Shown here: positions 39,659-48,953 of the stretch, piece by piece
Numbering within the stretch: position 1 is the first letter of the stretch
How the letters are laid out: each line of letters opens with the position of its first letter
IMG/VR virus record: IMGVR_UViG_3300023179_000112
Span: 1 to 61,768 of that record
Source of the DNA: a virus
Reading direction: 5' to 3' (one strand)
DNA length: 61,768 nt
Made by a program: the position numbers and the translations under genes
Notes under the pieces: model-generated
Seen by the model: the letters and a program-made list of their open reading frames with translations, nothing else
What the model was told of the DNA's origin: nothing
The model's database searches: none

Positions 39659-41812
39659 CTACTTAATACCAAGAATTTGTTTCAAAAGAGCAATAGAAGA
39701 AGCACCCCCTGAAAGTGCATCACCAATTAGACTTACGCCTGTATCACCTGCTTTCATAGGTAAATTACCAAGGACACCACTTAATGCTGTAAGTTCACGG
39801 AATGGATCAAGATATTTATCTCTTGCAACTTGGTAATCGTAAGTTCGTTGGGATTCAATTCCTTTGGCAGCTTCTTCAAATTGACGTTGCAATAAATTGG
39901 CTGAAAATTCATCGCCCCGCGCTTTGGCTTCCTGAGCACGTTGTTGTAAATCACGCGCACGAGCTTGAGCATCTGATTCCGCTACAGCCGTAGAAAGTGC
40001 TTGTTGTGCAGCGGTTTGTTTAGATTGCTCTAATAATCTAGACGCATCAAGTCCTAAACGCCCTGCTGTTTCGGCAGAAGTTAGCGCCTGTTGTCCAGCG
40101 GCTTGTTTAGCTTGTTCAGTTGCTGTAGCTGCTTGTAATCCTAATTGGGCAGCAATTTCTTCAGCCCTAGTTTTTTGCCCATATCCAAACTGTTTGGCTT
40201 GTTCCGCAGCTTTAGAGGCTTCTAAAGCTAGTTCAGCTTTTTTCTGAGCATCAGCAAGGGCTTGCTGACCAGCGGCTTGTTTAGCTTGTTCAGTTGCTGT
40301 AGCTGCTTGTAATCCTAATTGAGCGCCAGTTGTTTCTCCACGTAATCCTATATCAGCACCAAACTGTTTAGATTGTTCCGTTGCTTTAGCTGCTTCAAGC
40401 CCTAGTTGAGCAGCAACTTCCTCTGCTCGTGTTTTCTGCCCAAACCCAAATTGTTTAGATTGTTCTTTAAGTTGTTCCGCAGCAATTCTGCGTTGTTGGT
40501 CTCTTTCAAACTGTTGTTGAGCATTAAGAAATGCTTCTTGCTGCCCTTTACCATAAATATCTCCAATTTGTGTAGCAAGATTTCTTCCAAGTTCTGCTTC
40601 AGCGATTGCGTTACGAGCGCCACCAAAAGCCCCCGCCTGTGTAAATTTTGCACCTTGGGTTTGCCTAGCAAGTTCTGCTTGACGTTTTGCTTCTCTTATT
40701 TGAGGATCAACAACTCCTGATATATAAGGCGACATATACTTATCCGCTTGTTCTGCACCAAATAATTCAGTAGCAAAATTAGAAGTTGTATAGTCTATAG
40801 GTTTTGTATATGCCGAACTAAGGGTGTTGCCAGTATAGGCTTGTGGTTTAGTAAACGTAGAAGAAACTGTCCCAGCTTTATAAATATCCGATGGAGATGA
40901 ATAAATTGAAGAAATATTAGTGGGGCTATACTCCGTGGGTTTTGTATAAGTTGAGGAAATTGTTCCAGCTTTATAAATGTTAGATGGTTCTGTGTAACCA
41001 GAACTAATACTTGTTGGGGCGGTATAAGTTGTAGTAGGAGTATTAAAGGTAGACCCTAATTCCCCTTCAGCAGTAAATGTTGGTGTAGTGTATACGGGGG
41101 GATTAACAGTTGAAGAATTTTGTGCTGCCGCACTTTTGTCATTACCAACTGTCCCTCCGACTTCATATTTTTGGGGTGTGCTTATCAAAGACATAATACC
41201 TGTGGGGTTAACTCTTCCCCCCGCAGCACCACCAGTAGCCGGAGCTGCAAACCCATACGATGGTTTGGTATATGTAGGTAAATTGGTTACAGCAGTTTTC
41301 CTCGACTTTTGCAATTCTTCGTATGCGGGGTTGGAATAGTTATACATGTCTTTATAGGTATCAGGCTTATCACGTAAAGCAATAAGACCTGAAAACCGTT
41401 CTAACATGTCCTCAACAAAAGGCACATAAGGTTGACGTACCCCTGTATTTTCACCGGCAAAATCAATTCCAGTACCACCAACCACTGTATTTTTACTAGC
41501 ACCCACAGGCGTTGTTTGTTTACTAGCGTTAAGCTCAGGTAAAGTCATACCCTGCATTAATTTATTGTAATCTTCAATGGTATACCCCTTAGCACCCCCA
41601 GCTTCATAAGCTTTTTGAATAACCAAAGGCACTAAATCTTTTGATATCCCTAAATCTTCGGCCCTAGCGTAAATATCTTTTAACTCATCCGGAGAAATTT
41701 GATCAGTACCGGCAAAGTAAAGATTTGTTAAATATTTACGTATTTGTTCAAATTCGTAGGGGCCAAAACTTGAAATATCTTTTTCGGTTTGTATGTTGTA
41801 GGGTTTAGCCAC
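39659..41812 (-). CDS. repeat-rich virion protein
   Basis: From the GTG at 41812, 717 residues. The first 170 residues are mixed. A Thr/Ser/Tyr/Pro-rich region follows with repeated units such as NIYKAGTISSTYTKP and DIYKAGTVSSTFTKP. The second half has long Ala/Gln helices with a 58-residue repeat (LQAATATEQAKQAAGQQAL occurs twice). GTG at 41812 is chosen for its eight-base overlap with the upstream gene and the AAGGGG in front; ATG codons at 41842 and 41833 are alternatives. Likely an internal or tail structural protein. Confidence 0.7.
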   Translation of the reverse strand: MAKPYNIQTEKDISSFGPYEFEQIRKYLTNLYFAGTDQISPDELKDIYARAEDLGISKDLVPLVIQKAYEAGGAKGYTIEDYNKLMQGMTLPELNASKQTTPVGASKNTVVGGTGIDFAGENTGVRQPYVPFVEDMLERFSGLIALRDKPDTYKDMYNYSNPAYEELQKSRKTAVTNLPTYTKPSYGFAAPATGGAAGGRVNPTGIMSLISTPQKYEVGGTVGNDKSAAAQNSSTVNPPVYTTPTFTAEGELGSTFNTPTTTYTAPTSISSGYTEPSNIYKAGTISSTYTKPTEYSPTNISSIYSSPSDIYKAGTVSSTFTKPQAYTGNTLSSAYTKPIDYTTSNFATELFGAEQADKYMSPYISGVVDPQIREAKRQAELARQTQGAKFTQAGAFGGARNAIAEAELGRNLATQIGDIYGKGQQEAFLNAQQQFERDQQRRIAAEQLKEQSKQFGFGQKTRAEEVAAQLGLEAAKATEQSKQFGADIGLRGETTGAQLGLQAATATEQAKQAAGQQALADAQKKAELALEASKAAEQAKQFGYGQKTRAEEIAAQLGLQAATATEQAKQAAGQQALTSAETAGRLGLDASRLLEQSKQTAAQQALSTAVAESDAQARARDLQQRAQEAKARGDEFSANLLQRQFEEAAKGIESQRTYDYQVARDKYLDPFRELTALSGVLGNLPMKAGDTGVSLIGDALSGGASSIALLKQILGIK
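40095..40321 (-). repeat. 53-base direct repeat, 174-base period
   Basis: Identical 53-base copies at 40095-40147 and 40269-40321 encode the repeated LQAATATEQAKQAAG helix. The perfect identity indicates a recent or homogenised duplication. Confidence 0.85.
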
Positions 41813-43493
41813 GATTGAAATACCCCTTATCATAAAAATCAAAATTGTATGGGTTGTCTAAACTATATTTATTTTTTATTCGGGGGTCATTACTTTCTCT
41901 TAAACCTTTGGCAATTTTTTTATCATCTTGAATTGGGTCTAAATTATTAAGTCTTGCATATTGAAAATATGGCACTAAATCTAATGCAGTTTGTAAATTT
42001 TTCTTTGGGTCTTTATCTACGTATCCTAAAAATGATGCGTCAATAATATCGCTTACACCGCGTCCGGGCATGTAAGAAATAACACTAGGTAAAGTTGCAT
42101 AAGGCAAAACTGGATTTTCAGAAGCCGTTACATAAGCTTTATCGTAATCTGGCACTCCCCCCAACCCACTTTCATACGCTGATTGAGCACCTGATGTATC
42201 CCAATAATATTTCGCCTTAAGTTGGTCCATCACATTCCCAATTTGATCGCGGGGCATCGCTGAATAAGCTTTTTCGATAAGTTTGAGTTCGCCTGTGGGG
42301 TCTTCTGCAAGCAAGTTGGCTCTGACAGATTCGTCTAATGTATTGCTGGCGGGTCTTAAAAACAACTCGTTGTTTTGAGTTGTGTATTTAAAAGCGTTGG
42401 GGTTGTAGTTGAAAGGGTCGTCGTCATTGTCAGGTATCCCTTGGCGGTCAACCCCCCCTTCATAATTGGCGCGGGTTAGCTTTCTGCCATATTGATCCGC
42501 AACCGTGCCGCCTTCTGCAAAACTAGCAAGTCCACCGGTAAATTTTTTAGCATCAATCTGTTTACCTTGTTTAGTGGTTCCGGTTCGTGCGGCACGAACA
42601 TCATCCATCATTTTATATAGGCGCTTAGCCCCAGCGTTTGAATTGCCATTACCCAAGTGGCTAACAACGTCGGCAGGGATCACAAATTCGCCGTCACTTA
42701 GCGCAGCGGGGCGTCTACCATCAATATGTGCGGGTACTTTATCTTCCATGCCATCTGTAGACCCGTCAAGATAACGACCCTTTGCCATATCTAAAGACAT
42801 TATTCCACCTTCAGCAGCTTTTGTATAATACGTACCTCCCGGTGCTCTTACAGCTTGCCGAGCACCTCCAACAGCAGCGGCGCCACCCATAGCGTCTTTT
42901 CTTGCTTGTTGGGCATCATCATAACTTGCCTTTGCTCCTAATAATCCTGCTCCCCCCAAGAGTAAGTTTTTAAGCGTATCTTCACTGAGTCCAAGAGCGT
43001 CTGCTAATTGTTTAAGGATAGAAGAACTTTTGTTTCCATCAGGGGGGGTAGTAAGTTCCACACCGGCTTTTTTTGCGGCATCATCCCATTCTTTAACACC
43101 GGATTTAATACCCTCGCCGGGAAATCCAGCACCTTCTGCACCGGTTTTACTCTTATCAAATACAGTTGTATCATCTTCAACCCTATCTAGAGGATCTGTT
43201 TTACTCTTATCAAATACAGTTGTATCATCTTCAACCCTATTAGAAGATAATATACCCTGTAAAACTTTATAATCTTCAGGAAATAATTTAGCAAAACCAC
43301 TTAAAAGTTCTGGGTCGTTAATTAAATCATCTAATTGACCAATCATATTACCTTGATTTAATTGTGGTGAATCAAGGTTAAAATTAAATAAATCAGTATT
43401 AATACCAAGTCTGCCTAAATCTTCAAGATTATAAGCGCCCCGATTTGCCCCACTAAGATAATCTAAAAACTCGTCATCATTATAAATACTCAT
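41805..43493 (-). CDS. putative structural protein with DGEFVIPADVV motif
   Basis: A 562-residue protein from the ATG at 43493, which has GGGAGGTTAAA in front. Contains a tandem RVEDDTTVFDKSKT repeat (about residues 85-120), a Gly/Ala-rich hydrophobic segment (LLLGGAGLLGAKA), and ALSDGEFVIPADVVSHLGNG, a motif I recall from structural proteins of many freshwater and marine phages. Its role is not known; location puts it among neck, tail or ejection proteins. Confidence 0.72.
   Translation of the reverse strand: MSIYNDDEFLDYLSGANRGAYNLEDLGRLGINTDLFNFNLDSPQLNQGNMIGQLDDLINDPELLSGFAKLFPEDYKVLQGILSSNRVEDDTTVFDKSKTDPLDRVEDDTTVFDKSKTGAEGAGFPGEGIKSGVKEWDDAAKKAGVELTTPPDGNKSSSILKQLADALGLSEDTLKNLLLGGAGLLGAKASYDDAQQARKDAMGGAAAVGGARQAVRAPGGTYYTKAAEGGIMSLDMAKGRYLDGSTDGMEDKVPAHIDGRRPAALSDGEFVIPADVVSHLGNGNSNAGAKRLYKMMDDVRAARTGTTKQGKQIDAKKFTGGLASFAEGGTVADQYGRKLTRANYEGGVDRQGIPDNDDDPFNYNPNAFKYTTQNNELFLRPASNTLDESVRANLLAEDPTGELKLIEKAYSAMPRDQIGNVMDQLKAKYYWDTSGAQSAYESGLGGVPDYDKAYVTASENPVLPYATLPSVISYMPGRGVSDIIDASFLGYVDKDPKKNLQTALDLVPYFQYARLNNLDPIQDDKKIAKGLRESNDPRIKNKYSLDNPYNFDFYDKGYFNRG
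43144..43240 (-). repeat. 43-base direct repeat, 54-base period
   Basis: Two perfect copies (43144-43186 and 43198-43240) encode the repeated RVEDDTTVFDKSKT. The 18-codon period keeps the frame. Confidence 0.85.
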
Positions 43494-43494
43494 T

Positions 43495-44571
43495 TTAACC
43501 TCCCGGCTTGCGCCGTGTTGCAATCATCGGCGCAGCAAATTTGTAAAATTTCATCATGGCAGCTTGTTGTTTAGGATCAATCCCTAATGCTTTACCACCT
43601 TCAGTGGTAATTTGGTTTAACAAATAGTTAGTTGCAGCACCCTTAGCTGCTTGCCCTAAATCAAACGGACGACCTGTTAATAGCGATGTTACACCGGAAG
43701 TGGCTAGAGATTTAACTGGTGCTGCAAGCTGACCCAAAGACTGATTTAACCCCGTCATGTTTCCTAGCGCATCAACGCCTGACCCAACAAGACTAGCACC
43801 TGCACCTGACTTAAAACCTTTGCCAAAACTTTGTCCTGTTAATGAACCTATACCACCCTGTAGTACGCCAGACACAAGAGCATTAGCTCCAACATTGGCT
43901 AGCGCACCACCACCTAAAGCCCCAGCTATACTGCCTGATACATTTCCTAATAACCCACCGATACCGCCAAAAGGAAGAGAAGCAATAGAAGCAATTTTTA
44001 ACGCATTTGCTACATTTTGGGCATCAGGATGTTCACCTTTGTAATAGGATGGGTCACCTACAGGAATAAGTTTATCGCCCTTGGGGATATAGGCTTGCGC
44101 CATGCGCTCGCGCTCAGTACCGCCCGTTTTACCGCCCATGTATATAACAACGTTTCCAGAATTAAGTTCACCCGGAGTTAATTCATCCATGTTAACTTCA
44201 GTAGTGTTACCCTTTTCATCTTTCTTGTAGGCTTTAGTAAATGTGGACTTATGGCCTAACTGTTCACCAAACTTCTCACGAAACAAGTCACTAGCGGTTT
44301 TAGCTTGCTCTTCTTCTGTTGGGGCTTCTTCCCCGCCCCCTTGGGATACCTGTACTGTTTTCTTACCAAAATCAGTCAGACCCGCAAACGGATTAGCAAG
44401 CGTTTCACCAGCAGTCCAACCCGTATCAGCCTTTGCACCTTTAGGAGTTGTGCCATACTGCGCGGCTCTTCCAGACAAATATTGATCCAGCGCCTGTTGC
44501 TGCGTAAAAGCCTGAAACTTTTGCAGTGCAGCTTGCTGTTCAGGAGTTAGCGTTTTAGCAGAAGTAGTCAC
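43495..44571 (-). CDS. putative structural protein, Gly/Ala-rich
   Basis: A 358-residue protein, MTTSAKTLTPEQQAALQKF. The second half is Gly- and Ala-rich with weakly hydrophobic stretches (IASLPFGGIGGLLGNVSG, IAGALGGGALANVGANALV), as in proteins that insert into membranes during genome ejection. It ends one base after the start of the next gene. Function inferred from composition and place. Confidence 0.68.
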   Translation of the reverse strand: MTTSAKTLTPEQQAALQKFQAFTQQQALDQYLSGRAAQYGTTPKGAKADTGWTAGETLANPFAGLTDFGKKTVQVSQGGGEEAPTEEEQAKTASDLFREKFGEQLGHKSTFTKAYKKDEKGNTTEVNMDELTPGELNSGNVVIYMGGKTGGTERERMAQAYIPKGDKLIPVGDPSYYKGEHPDAQNVANALKIASIASLPFGGIGGLLGNVSGSIAGALGGGALANVGANALVSGVLQGGIGSLTGQSFGKGFKSGAGASLVGSGVDALGNMTGLNQSLGQLAAPVKSLATSGVTSLLTGRPFDLGQAAKGAATNYLLNQITTEGGKALGIDPKQQAAMMKFYKFAAPMIATRRKPGG

Positions 44572-44573
44572 AA

Positions 44574-45212
44574 TTATTCAATCCCGGACACAAAAGTGGC
44601 AGTCAGTATGACCGATGGTATCGCAGGTCGGGTTGGAGAGGAAGGGGCTGTGTAGCTTTCAATTCTAGCACTTGTGTTTGTTGTGCACCAGTACAGTTGC
44701 AGGTAGTCGTTAGCTGTCATATCAACAATAAAGTTAAGTGCAGCAACGGTATGGTATGGGTCTCCCGGATTCTTACGGGCTGCTAAACCGAATCGGCTAT
44801 TGGAATTGGCAATGTCTGTGCCGTTTTTTCTAAACCATATGTCAATATCTTGTGGGGCGTTAGTATCATTAGTTAATTGGATACTAAACTGTATATTGTA
44901 GTAACCGGGATAAGTTACATAGATTTGAGAACTGCTTTGAACTCCCACCCCACTTGATATAGCCGTAGAATTAAAAGTTATGGGGTATGCTACTGTCGTT
45001 GAAGCAGCGGTTTGATCCGTTGTATCGTAAAAAGATCCAAGGGGCAATTGAACATATTGCCCACCGTAAGAACCAAACAGCGAAAGTAAATTGTTATTTA
45101 GTCGGTTGAAGTAAAGGCGTAGGACGTTATTAAATTGTTCCTGATAGCGCGAGTCATACTGCCCCGGCGCAAGGGGTAGGTTAGGTGAAGCAGGATGATT
45201 TATAAGACTCAT
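44574..45212 (-). CDS. virion protein with C1q-like jelly-roll
   Basis: A 212-residue protein. The N-terminus (YQEQFNNVLRLYFNRLNNNL) is a short helical anchor. The rest has the beta-rich pattern of C1q/TNF-like trimeric domains (GYYNIQFSIQLTNDTN, DIDIWFRKNGTDIANSNSRF, YLQLYWCTTN). Such domains are found in phage spikes and head decorations. Its start overlaps the stop of the gp10-like gene (ATGA). Confidence 0.65.
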   Translation of the reverse strand: MSLINHPASPNLPLAPGQYDSRYQEQFNNVLRLYFNRLNNNLLSLFGSYGGQYVQLPLGSFYDTTDQTAASTTVAYPITFNSTAISSGVGVQSSSQIYVTYPGYYNIQFSIQLTNDTNAPQDIDIWFRKNGTDIANSNSRFGLAARKNPGDPYHTVAALNFIVDMTANDYLQLYWCTTNTSARIESYTAPSSPTRPAIPSVILTATFVSGIE

Positions 45213-47266
45213 CGCCGCCCATCCGGCCTAATATCAATTCGCGGTGAACCAAGTTGCCAAGTCGTGCCTAAACCATCAGATGATATTTCAATAATCATTT
45301 GCCGACCACGAATGCGCGTGTAGATTATATTAGTAAACTGTTCAATAACCGCTGTTGACGTTCTGGCAACTGCTTTAGCTGCCTCCGTATTAAACCCCGA
45401 ACCTGACCCATTCATACCATACATAGTCATCGTAACTTGCGGTGTAGCGGCTGTTGATCCTTGAAATGTTAGATCTGGCACCATGCGCCATACAAACCCA
45501 AAATGCTCACCGTCGTCAATATCAAATTCTGCTGATTCGATATAAGCTTCTATAGGTACTGGAGTTCCCGAAGTATTGTCATCAATTCCGTATTCGTGGT
45601 TTACTAAATTATTAACATAAGTTGCAGCTACTGGATAATCCCTCAATCCTGAATCAAGCCAAGCAGTACGCGCTAAAGAACCGTAATACCATATATCTTC
45701 GACGTAGTTATAGACAACATACGCATCAATTACCGTAGAATTTGCGGTGCAATAAAACCACCATACTTCATTAAACGCTTCAATAGTGCCAGAAAATATT
45801 TGTTGGTTTTGATTTAAATTAATATTACCAAATACATGTCTACGAAGATCACAACGAAGTGTTTGCACTCGTCCGTCGTACACATAAAACTTATCAACAC
45901 CCATCCAGAATATACGACCAGACGCGATTGACACAGCGTTTTGGCTAAATATAGAAATATTGTCGCCTAGCAATTGCGAAGACCATACTATTGGGGGGCC
46001 AACATATTGAAGCGAATAAATTGAAGAATCTGTAAATACAACAATTTCTTGTCGTGTTTGAATGGCTGCAATAATTTGTGAGCCATGTGAAAGCCTAATA
46101 GACCCTGCTTGATTTAACGGAGAAGGTGTCCAATCAATAACGGATTCTTGATTAGACCAACGAATTAACATGGGGTCTAGCGTAACAGATGCATAATCTG
46201 TAGTGCCAAACAAAAGAACAAATCGAGAAGTATCTGATACAAGAATATAATTTTGCAAGGTTGGTACATCGACTAAAGTAGAAATACTTTGAACGCCAGA
46301 TTGTGAACCTGATGTGTTTATTATTGCCCCCGCAGGTGTGGCTGAAAGGTTAGCTGTTACCCCATCAACGTTGCGTAAATAATAAGTTGTACCCGCAGTC
46401 AATCCTGTCGGCAGTGCGCTTGTAGTAGCAAGTTTAATTGCAGTACCTTCTACAAGTACAACCGATAATGTAATAACACAGGGGGATGCTATAGTTAATG
46501 TTACCGTACCACCTAACGTATTGACATTGACGCCTCTTGTTGAAACACCGTTTGTTGCATCCCAATAATATAACCCCCCTCCGCGAGGGCCAAAAATAAG
46601 ATCTTCCCCCCAATTATTGGCTGACCATAAGCGTATATCAATTGTGGTACTAACCCCATTACCCCATGTACCAAAACCCCAACCACCCGCACCCCAACCA
46701 AAATATGGAACTTGTATAGCTGGCCCTGTATTTATTTGATAAGTGGCAACAACGGCTGAACCGCCTGTAGCGCCAGCCGCTACAACAGAAGCAGTAGTAA
46801 TTGAATAGGAGTTTACATTAATGATTGTGATTTGATATTCGGCATTAAGAAGCGTTGCATACGTTCCCGTTGTTCCGCTAAAGGTAACAAAATCCCCTGT
46901 AATTGCTCCATGAGAATTATCAGTTACTACAACCGTAGTGGTTCCGTCGCCTGTAAAAGGATCAGCACCAAGGGTAACTGTGGATCGAATGGGGGTTATA
47001 TCATAATACGAATCGTCTCGCTCAATATAATATTTTAAATTAGTTCCAACGCCAAGTAAATTTTGGAACGAGAGCGTTATCCAGTTCCATAGCGAACGGC
47101 AAATACCAAGAAAAGTACTAGCAGAGATACGCGACCAACCACCAATTTTTTCAGGGGTTCCTTGACGAAACCGTACTTTGTCAGAAATATACCAGCCGTT
47201 TTCACTTGTGTACCGAGTATTTTCTTTGTTTACTCCGGGCTTAAATGATATTTTTTTAAGTGGCAC
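45209..47266 (-). CDS. gp10-like DNA stabilisation / neck protein
   Basis: A 685-residue protein beginning MPLKKISFKPGVNKENTRY, then WYISDKVRFRQGTPEKIGGW, a signature I associate with P22 gp10-type packaged-DNA stabilisation proteins, which form the hub below the portal. An inserted Thr/Gly-rich beta region (about residues 95-330) makes it longer than P22 gp10 (about 470 residues). The C-terminus returns to a beta-propeller-like pattern (IYSLQYVGPPIVWS, FYVYDGRVQTLRCD). Confidence 0.75.
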   Translation of the reverse strand: MPLKKISFKPGVNKENTRYTSENGWYISDKVRFRQGTPEKIGGWSRISASTFLGICRSLWNWITLSFQNLLGVGTNLKYYIERDDSYYDITPIRSTVTLGADPFTGDGTTTVVVTDNSHGAITGDFVTFSGTTGTYATLLNAEYQITIINVNSYSITTASVVAAGATGGSAVVATYQINTGPAIQVPYFGWGAGGWGFGTWGNGVSTTIDIRLWSANNWGEDLIFGPRGGGLYYWDATNGVSTRGVNVNTLGGTVTLTIASPCVITLSVVLVEGTAIKLATTSALPTGLTAGTTYYLRNVDGVTANLSATPAGAIINTSGSQSGVQSISTLVDVPTLQNYILVSDTSRFVLLFGTTDYASVTLDPMLIRWSNQESVIDWTPSPLNQAGSIRLSHGSQIIAAIQTRQEIVVFTDSSIYSLQYVGPPIVWSSQLLGDNISIFSQNAVSIASGRIFWMGVDKFYVYDGRVQTLRCDLRRHVFGNINLNQNQQIFSGTIEAFNEVWWFYCTANSTVIDAYVVYNYVEDIWYYGSLARTAWLDSGLRDYPVAATYVNNLVNHEYGIDDNTSGTPVPIEAYIESAEFDIDDGEHFGFVWRMVPDLTFQGSTAATPQVTMTMYGMNGSGSGFNTEAAKAVARTSTAVIEQFTNIIYTRIRGRQMIIEISSDGLGTTWQLGSPRIDIRPDGRR

Positions 47267-47269
47267 GGT

Positions 47270-47740
47270 TCACCTCATCAATGCAGCTTCAGCCGCACGG
47301 CGGCGGGTAAGTCCGGGGAGGACACGACCTGCGGCTTTATTCCATCTAACGCACTCTGTAGCCGCACCATCCCAGTCCCCCGCATCAATACGTTTTTTGA
47401 AGGTAGAAACTCGGTAGTTTCCTAGTCCGCAATTGTACGCCCAGCTCGTCACTGCGGCAATGCGTCGGGGGGAGGCTTTTGGAAACGTAGGACTAAGTTT
47501 GCAAACACCTACATAAAAGTAGGTTATGTGATGGTCTAAAGCGTCCTCACACTGCTCCATCGTCCAAATGGTTCCCGGCTGGATGTCAGGGCCGGTGGCT
47601 CCCCAGCCAATTGTCCAAGGATGCCCCTTGGTTCCGGGATCAGGATAGGAGGTTACGTTTCCATCAGGCAGAAGCCTAGCCAGCCCCTCAAAGGGCTTGA
47701 TGAGTACATCTCTTACTAGCGCTTTTGCCTCTTCATTCAC
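47270..47740 (-). CDS. endolysin, GH24-type lysozyme
   Basis: A 156-residue lysozyme that cuts peptidoglycan. The likely catalytic Glu18 is in KPFEGLARL, followed by TIGWGATG, the T4-lysozyme-type Gly-rich active-site strand. The C-terminal AAGRVLPGLTRRRAAE is the usual GH24 end motif. There is no signal peptide, so it would need the holin encoded directly upstream (overlap of four bases). Confidence 0.9.
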   Translation of the reverse strand: MNEEAKALVRDVLIKPFEGLARLLPDGNVTSYPDPGTKGHPWTIGWGATGPDIQPGTIWTMEQCEDALDHHITYFYVGVCKLSPTFPKASPRRIAAVTSWAYNCGLGNYRVSTFKKRIDAGDWDGAATECVRWNKAAGRVLPGLTRRRAAEAALMR

Positions 47741-48222
47741 GACTTTTGATATTTCTCTATGCTACGTCCAACAAACCAAAACGTGAGCACCATCGTAAAA
47801 AGACCAAAATCGTTTTCGTTCCAGTTGGCTTTTAAAACTTCGTACCACGGTGCATCCGATAAGAACGCCATATAGATAGCGCAAGCTTTAACGGCTGCAT
47901 ACATACCGAACAAGCACCATGTAATCCCCGGACGAACAAGTGCCGAGATTGCAGATACGAACCATCCTGCTGACTTTGCAGTTTCTGATTGCTCACGAAA
48001 AGCCTCTTTAATTGCGTCTAATTGGGTAATACTATAGTCAACGTACTTTTCTTCAACCTTAAACTCACCACGAAGCCTTTCAAGATCCGTTTGTAAGCGG
48101 AACATATTCAACTCATGCTTGCGCTCGTTGGCTTTGTCTAGGAATTTAAGAATTTCCGGCGCGAGTCGAAACAAGCCACCAAAGAGCGACCCTAACAAAC
48201 CTCCTGACAGAAGATCAAACAT
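47737..48222 (-). CDS. putative three-TM holin
   Basis: A 161-residue protein with a short hydrophobic N-terminus (LLGSLFGGLFRLAP), a charged coiled-coil middle, and two strong membrane segments near residues 97-120 (GITWCLFGMYAAVKACAIYM) and 138-155 (FGLFTMVLTFWFVGRS). This matches the 3TM holin family of phages and gene-transfer agents. It lies between the lysozyme and a lipoprotein. Confidence 0.8.
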   Translation of the reverse strand: MFDLLSGGLLGSLFGGLFRLAPEILKFLDKANERKHELNMFRLQTDLERLRGEFKVEEKYVDYSITQLDAIKEAFREQSETAKSAGWFVSAISALVRPGITWCLFGMYAAVKACAIYMAFLSDAPWYEVLKANWNENDFGLFTMVLTFWFVGRSIEKYQKS

Positions 48223-48938
48223 TATTTAGAGGGGGGTATTGTTGTGGGATTTACGATCACCGGATTGACAACTACGGGGTTTACAACCTTGGGTTCAACA
48301 ATCGTTGGATCAACAACAAACGGTTCGATCTTGATGACTTCAGGTTTCACAACAACCACCTTCTCTTGCGTTACCACCTGCGTCGGGTTGTAAGTCGTCG
48401 TTACATTAGCCGCTGGTGCTTGGATCTTACCCGCAATATTAATAAACGCAGCACTTGTGCTTTGCGTATTCGCTACTGACGCCGCCGCTGCGTTGGTGTT
48501 TGCGGTGTTGGAGATTGATGTAAAAGCATTATTAGTGCTTGCAGTGTTGGATACTGAAGCGTTGCTTTGTGATTGCTGAATAGCAACATTACCTCTGACC
48601 TGCTCCATACCCAAGGCAACTTGCCGGTTGATGCCATAAATCTGGGCAATCGACGGAAGGATGGCTGCAATAGCCTGTAAGGTCGTGTCAGCAGGTGAAC
48701 GAGGTGGTGTAATCTGCTGTTGGTTTTGCTGGTTTGGTTGACCCAAAGCCATTGACATCACCGCAGCAACTTTCGCAGCAGCATCGCCTGTCGAGGCAAT
48801 AGCTGCCATTGCTTTATACTTTTCGGTGTCTGCCTTTGCTTTTGCTTCGGCAACTTTGATGTTTGCCTCAACATAAGCATCGTAGTTTGTAGCGCAGCCT
48901 GCCAAAAGCAGGGGCGCAAGAATAATTAACTTTTTCAT
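48222..48938 (-). CDS. lipoprotein in lysis cassette (spanin candidate)
   Basis: A 238-residue lipoprotein: MKKLIILAPLLLAGCATN has a lipobox LAGC. The mature part has an Ala-rich helical region, a Ser/Thr/Asn/Ala-rich stretch, and a C-terminal Val/Pro repeat (VDPTIVEP, VVNPVVVNP). Next to holin and lysozyme, an outer-membrane spanin role is likely, but no inner-membrane partner is seen beside it. ATG at 48938 is used because AGGAG lies five bases upstream. Confidence 0.7.
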   Translation of the reverse strand: MKKLIILAPLLLAGCATNYDAYVEANIKVAEAKAKADTEKYKAMAAIASTGDAAAKVAAVMSMALGQPNQQNQQQITPPRSPADTTLQAIAAILPSIAQIYGINRQVALGMEQVRGNVAIQQSQSNASVSNTASTNNAFTSISNTANTNAAAASVANTQSTSAAFINIAGKIQAPAANVTTTYNPTQVVTQEKVVVVKPEVIKIEPFVVDPTIVEPKVVNPVVVNPVIVNPTTIPPSK

Positions 48939-48953
48939 CATAACTCCTAAATG

